A stretch of 64,000 nucleotides of DNA. Source: Jaapia argillacea MUCL 33604 (taxonomy: Eukaryota; Basidiomycota; Agaricomycetes; Jaapiales; Jaapiaceae). Positions 60,673 to 64,000 of this stretch are shown here, piece by piece. The stretch's first letter is position 1. Each line of letters opens with the position of its first letter. A model generated the notes under the pieces. That model was given only the letters and a program-made list of their open reading frames with translations, did not search any database and was not told the origin of the DNA. Both the position numbers and the translations under genes were made by a program. The DNA lies in assembly GCA_000697665.1 (NCBI GenBank), contig KL197727.1, positions 124,001-188,000 on the forward strand. Direction: 5' to 3'.

Positions 60673-63473
60673 ATGCAGTCCTTATACCAGCGTCTCGACT
60701 TGTCCGTGTTTTCTTAAAGTGTGTGGTTGATGCTGACGGTGTCGGTGCAGGTACATTGATGGCGAGGATTCGTATACCTTTGCCCCCGTCGACTCGCCAA
60801 ACGCCCGCTCTTTGACTATATTCAGGAATTCGGGTGATATTGTTCTCAATCGTGAGTGCTACCAGTTGCTATCAAGGACTTTTGGCTGATGCGAAACTAT
60901 TCAGCACCTAATGCACCACTTCCACAACGCCCTGCAAAGACTGTATATGGCATCCTAGGCATAATCTCACTTTCTTTATGTTCGTAACCTCTTTCCAACT
61001 CGCAAGTCTCGTCCTAACACGTATCACAAATAGCGGAGTACATAATCCTCCTAACGGGTCGCGAACTCAACGGTACATTAATGTCCCAACAAATTTACCG
61101 CATGACAGAATTCGAGATACTGCCTCTGCAACCACATGCTTCCGTCACACACCCTTCACATCCAGTCGAAGCACACCTTTTGGCGTTGGTCAAGAGTCAT
61201 TTCGACGCGGGGTTGTTTTGGTTTAGTTATGGCTGGGGTTTGACTAGGAGGTTACAGGTTCAGTGGGAGAGTAGGGACCATGATGAGGGGAGGGCTTTGT
61301 GGGAAGTGGTATGTCCACTTCTACTTCGTGTTTGCGCTTTCCGACTGATGAGAGCGTAGGCGGATGAAAGATTCTTCTGGAACAAGTGAGGGAGATGGCT
61401 TTTTTGTCGCGCCGCGCCACTCATTGACGTTCTAGGTACCTACATACCAAATTCATAGATATCACCACAGCAGACCCTAAACAAGATGTACGTCCCGTTT
61501 CCTATTCTTGTTTCTTGTAACAAACACCACCCACAGCTAAGCCCCTACATCCTTCCCATAATCTACGGCAGTAAGCAGCCCTACTTGTGCCCCTGCCTCT
61601 TCCCTTATTCCTCATCACCTTCTATAGCATTCGACATCCGCCCTTCCTACATAAACTCCCACCATCTCCGCCTCTGCCTCATCTCCCGCCGTTCCCGACA
61701 CCGCGCCGGCACTCGCTACTTCCGCCGAGGCATCGACCACTCCGGAAACGTAGCCAATTTCAACGAAACCGAGCAACTCGTTCTAGTCGAGAGGGGAGGC
61801 AAGGGAGGCGACGAAGGTAGTGTGAAGATGAGTTTTATACAGACTAGAGGGAGTATACCAGTGTTTTGGGCGGAGGTCAATAATTTGAGGTATAAACCGG
61901 ATTTGCAGGTTATGGAGTTGCAGGATACTGTGAGTTGGTTGGCATTGTTTTTGGGGGTGTGAGGGTGTATGTGCTGATTGGATGGGTTTGGGATGTAGGC
62001 GGATGCGGCGAAGAAACATTTGGAGGGGTTGGTTGCGCAGTATGGGGAACAGAGTCTTGTTAGTCTTGTCAACCACAAAGGACACGAGAGGCCCGTCAAG
62101 GAGGCGTACGAAAAGACTGTCGCTGAGGTACGTTCATCCTTGTGTAATCTATTTGGTATGTTGTTAAATATTGTTTTGGCGGGGTTTTGCAGCTCAGCCT
62201 CCCGGATGTGAAGTATAACTACTTTGATTTCCATACCGAGTGCAAGCATATGAGGTGGGAAAGGATTAGCGTGCTCATTGAGAAACTTGAGAAGGACTTG
62301 GTCAAGCAAGGGTACGCTTCCCTCCCTCTTCTCCCCATCACCCTACTCAAACTTTATGTTTGTCACAAAGGTATTTCTACCTCGACCCAACAACCTCCCC
62401 CACTCCCCTCCTTTTCCAAAAAGGGACGGTTCGAACGAATTGCATGGATAACCTCGATAGGACGAACGTCGCTCAAGCTGCTTTTGCCAAATGGACGTTG
62501 AATAGGCAATTGAGGGACGTCGGAGTCTTCAAAGGTGGAGAGGGGATTGAGATGTATGAGGAACTTGAGAGGGATTTCAGGGAGAGTGCGTATTTTGCCC
62601 CTCTTCTTCCGTGGGATGTGGACGCTGATGAGTTGTTCGTCTGGTGCGGAATAGTGTGGTCCGACCATGCGGATTTGATATCTAATGCGTATGCTGGCTC
62701 GGGAGCGTTGAAGGTGGATTATACTAGGACTGGTAAGAGGACGAAGACGGGTGCGATGGAGGATGGATATAAGGGTGCTTTGAGGTATATGAAGAATAAT
62801 TTCTTTGATGGGCCTAGACAGGTACGTCCTTGATTCTCGGCGGTCTTGCGGGAGAGATGGTTTGTTGATTGGGATGTTTGTAGGATGGGTTCGACTTGGT
62901 TACTGGTGTTTGGGTCCCCAGGAGAGGTCCGAGTTTTTCAGGATTCTTGCTTGCGGATGATAGGCCTTTGGTCGTCCGTGCTGTGAGTGCTTTGTTCCAT
63001 TGTTAGGAAAGAGGATGTTGATGTGTTCTTGCTGTAGATGCCCTACGTCCTTTTCTTCTCAATCTTCATGATCTGCGCCGGTCTAACTCTCCCCCGTACA
63101 TCCGGTTCGTCTTCTCTCTACCTCTGTCCTACCCCCTCCATCCTAACGACCCATTTGATCCACAATAGAATACTCTCTCTTCTATTATTTCACCCTCTGG
63201 CTAACCCTCCTCTCCCTCTCCCTCATCTTCATCTTCATACACGGAATCGACTACGTCTCGTGGCCTCGTCTCATACCTCCCACTGAGATTATACATTACG
63301 AAGGACCTGGGTTTAGGTCAGCTCACAATGGCAAAGGAATGGGATGGGAGTTTGGGAAGGTGAGAGCGGGGAGGAAGGGGATGTTGAGTGAGAAGGGTGG
63401 GGGAGGTGTTGGGAGGAAGAGGGCTTCAAGTCGATTGGAGGAGATTGAGATGGGGAAGAAGAGGGATGATTGA
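60673..63473 (+). CDS. SAC1: Sac1-type phosphoinositide phosphatase
   Basis: At least ten exons; the first codes MQSLYQRLDL and the gene ends in a Lys/Arg-rich tail at 63473, about 640 aa. The Sac domain shows YGILGIISLSLSEYIILLTG, DAGLFWFSYGWGLTRRLQ, LCLISRRSRHRAGTRYFRRG, QTRGSIPVFWAEVNNLRYKP and the catalytic RTNCMDNLDRTN (Cys-x5-Arg). Two C-terminal membrane spans (MPYVLFFSIFMICAGLTLP and FYYFTLWLTLLSLSLIFIFI) match ER/Golgi Sac1. It dephosphorylates PI4P and other monophosphoinositides at ER contact sites and so sustains counter-transport of lipids. The start exon uses a GTCCGT donor; no other donor restores the frame to YIDGEDSYTFAPV. Confidence 0.94.
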
Positions 63474-63907
63474 GTTCGGTGGGGTTGGGGGTGGTGGACA
63501 TAGAGGTGATTGGGTGATGTTCATAATAATGTGCCGTACGCTTTTCATGAATTCATACGTTGACTGATTTTGGGAGCGTCGCTTCTGTTCGCGTCATATT
63601 CTGTGGCTTGGCCTTGTGTACTATATATTTCTCAAGGCCTCATGTTGGATGTGATAGTATATGTCCCACTCTTCGGGTTTGCGCAAACCTGGGCCTCACT
63701 TTTTTTTGGTCGGAAGTGGACAGGCGCGTCGCGTCGCGTAGCGCCCAGTTGTCGGGACAATGTCGTCACGAGCAGAACTCGGTAGCGGCCGAGCTTTTAT
63801 ACTCCGACAATTTTTTGATTTCGTTCAAGTGGCGTACATACTTCGAATCCCACCACAGCAGCGTCCTCTGCCTTCCTGCTTGGCCTCTTCCATCTTGATT
63901 TATCGCC
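63474..63907. other. Intergenic, promoter of right-edge gene
   Basis: About 430 bp, T-rich around 63700 and with overlapping CGCGTCGCG motifs near 63724-63742. A 112-codon plus frame here is out of phase with the next gene and has no features. Confidence 0.4.
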
Positions 63908-64000
63908 ATGTCAAAGCAAGGAAAGAAGCGCGCATCCCCCGGCGCCGATTTTGAGAAAAACCCGCTTGGTGACGTTGAGCTAAGCGACGAGGACGCTAGG
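63908..64000 (+). CDS. 5' end of a gene cut by the right edge
   Basis: 31 codons from a good Met context (CGCCATGTC): MSKQGKKRASPGADFEKNP, then a Glu/Asp-rich run. The Lys-rich start followed by an acidic helix would suit a nucleosome assembly (NAP/SET) family histone chaperone, but too little is inside the window to decide. Confidence 0.5.
   Translation, partial: MSKQGKKRASPGADFEKNPLGDVELSDEDAR

Overview
The window is ordinary nuclear DNA from a filamentous basidiomycete, most likely an Agaricomycete. Almost every gene is split by short introns of about 45-70 nt with GT...AG ends and CTNA-type branch sites. Gene spacing is tight, and the encoded proteins (Mdj1, Tim21, AIM18-type chalcone isomerase fold, CSN6, Blm10, an EHGW-bearing DHA2 transporter) have basidiomycete character. 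All calls come from reading the sequence and joining exons by eye. No alignment or transcript evidence was available. Where exon lists are given in full, their lengths keep one open frame from start to stop.

Layout. 1-4.9 kb: a RING-finger protein cut by the left edge, an unrecognised disordered protein, and a DEDDy 3'-5' exonuclease. 5.0-13 kb: a 17-exon secreted GH18 chitinase with two chitin-binding modules, casein kinase 2 alpha, a small SET-domain protein divergent from it, and the mitochondrial DnaJ Mdj1. 13-24.2 kb: a 14-exon DHA2 drug/proton antiporter, a 2.9 kb tract with no recognisable gene, choline kinase, and a TIS11-type tandem CCCH protein. 24.2-27.6 kb: a gene-poor tract with one weak candidate gene. 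27.6-39.6 kb: the proteasome activator Blm10/PA200 (about 7.9 kb), a mitochondrial AIM18-like protein, tRNA-Thr, Tim21, and V-ATPase subunit F. 39.8-45.5 kb: Ecdysoneless/SGT1, AP-3 sigma and Mediator subunit 6. 45.5-48.2 kb: two intron-containing tRNA-Lys genes facing each other, then 2.3 kb without a recognised gene. 48.2-56 kb: a C2H2 transcription factor, a large-subunit catalase and MCM5. 56-64 kb: a second tRNA-Thr, CSN6, a TMEM205-like membrane protein, U2 snRNP A', the Sac1 lipid phosphatase and the first codons of a further gene cut by the right edge.

The genes are mostly unrelated housekeeping functions: protein turnover (Blm10, CSN6), mitochondrial biogenesis (Mdj1, Tim21, AIM18), transcription (Med6, C2H2), replication (MCM5), splicing (U2A') and membrane traffic or lipid metabolism (AP-3 sigma, Sac1, choline kinase). 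I see no operon-like or secondary-metabolite cluster logic. I also see no intact mobile element, CRISPR array or virus-derived element.

I found no undescribed system. The most interesting signals concern splicing. Blm10's proteasome-docking HbYX tail is split by an intron whose terminal exon codes only its end. A 21-nt in-frame micro-exon carries the first cysteine of the second CCCH finger. A frame-neutral intron lies inside a zinc finger. The chitinase has 8-, 19- and 20-nt exons. Several 5' splice sites read GTCCGT.
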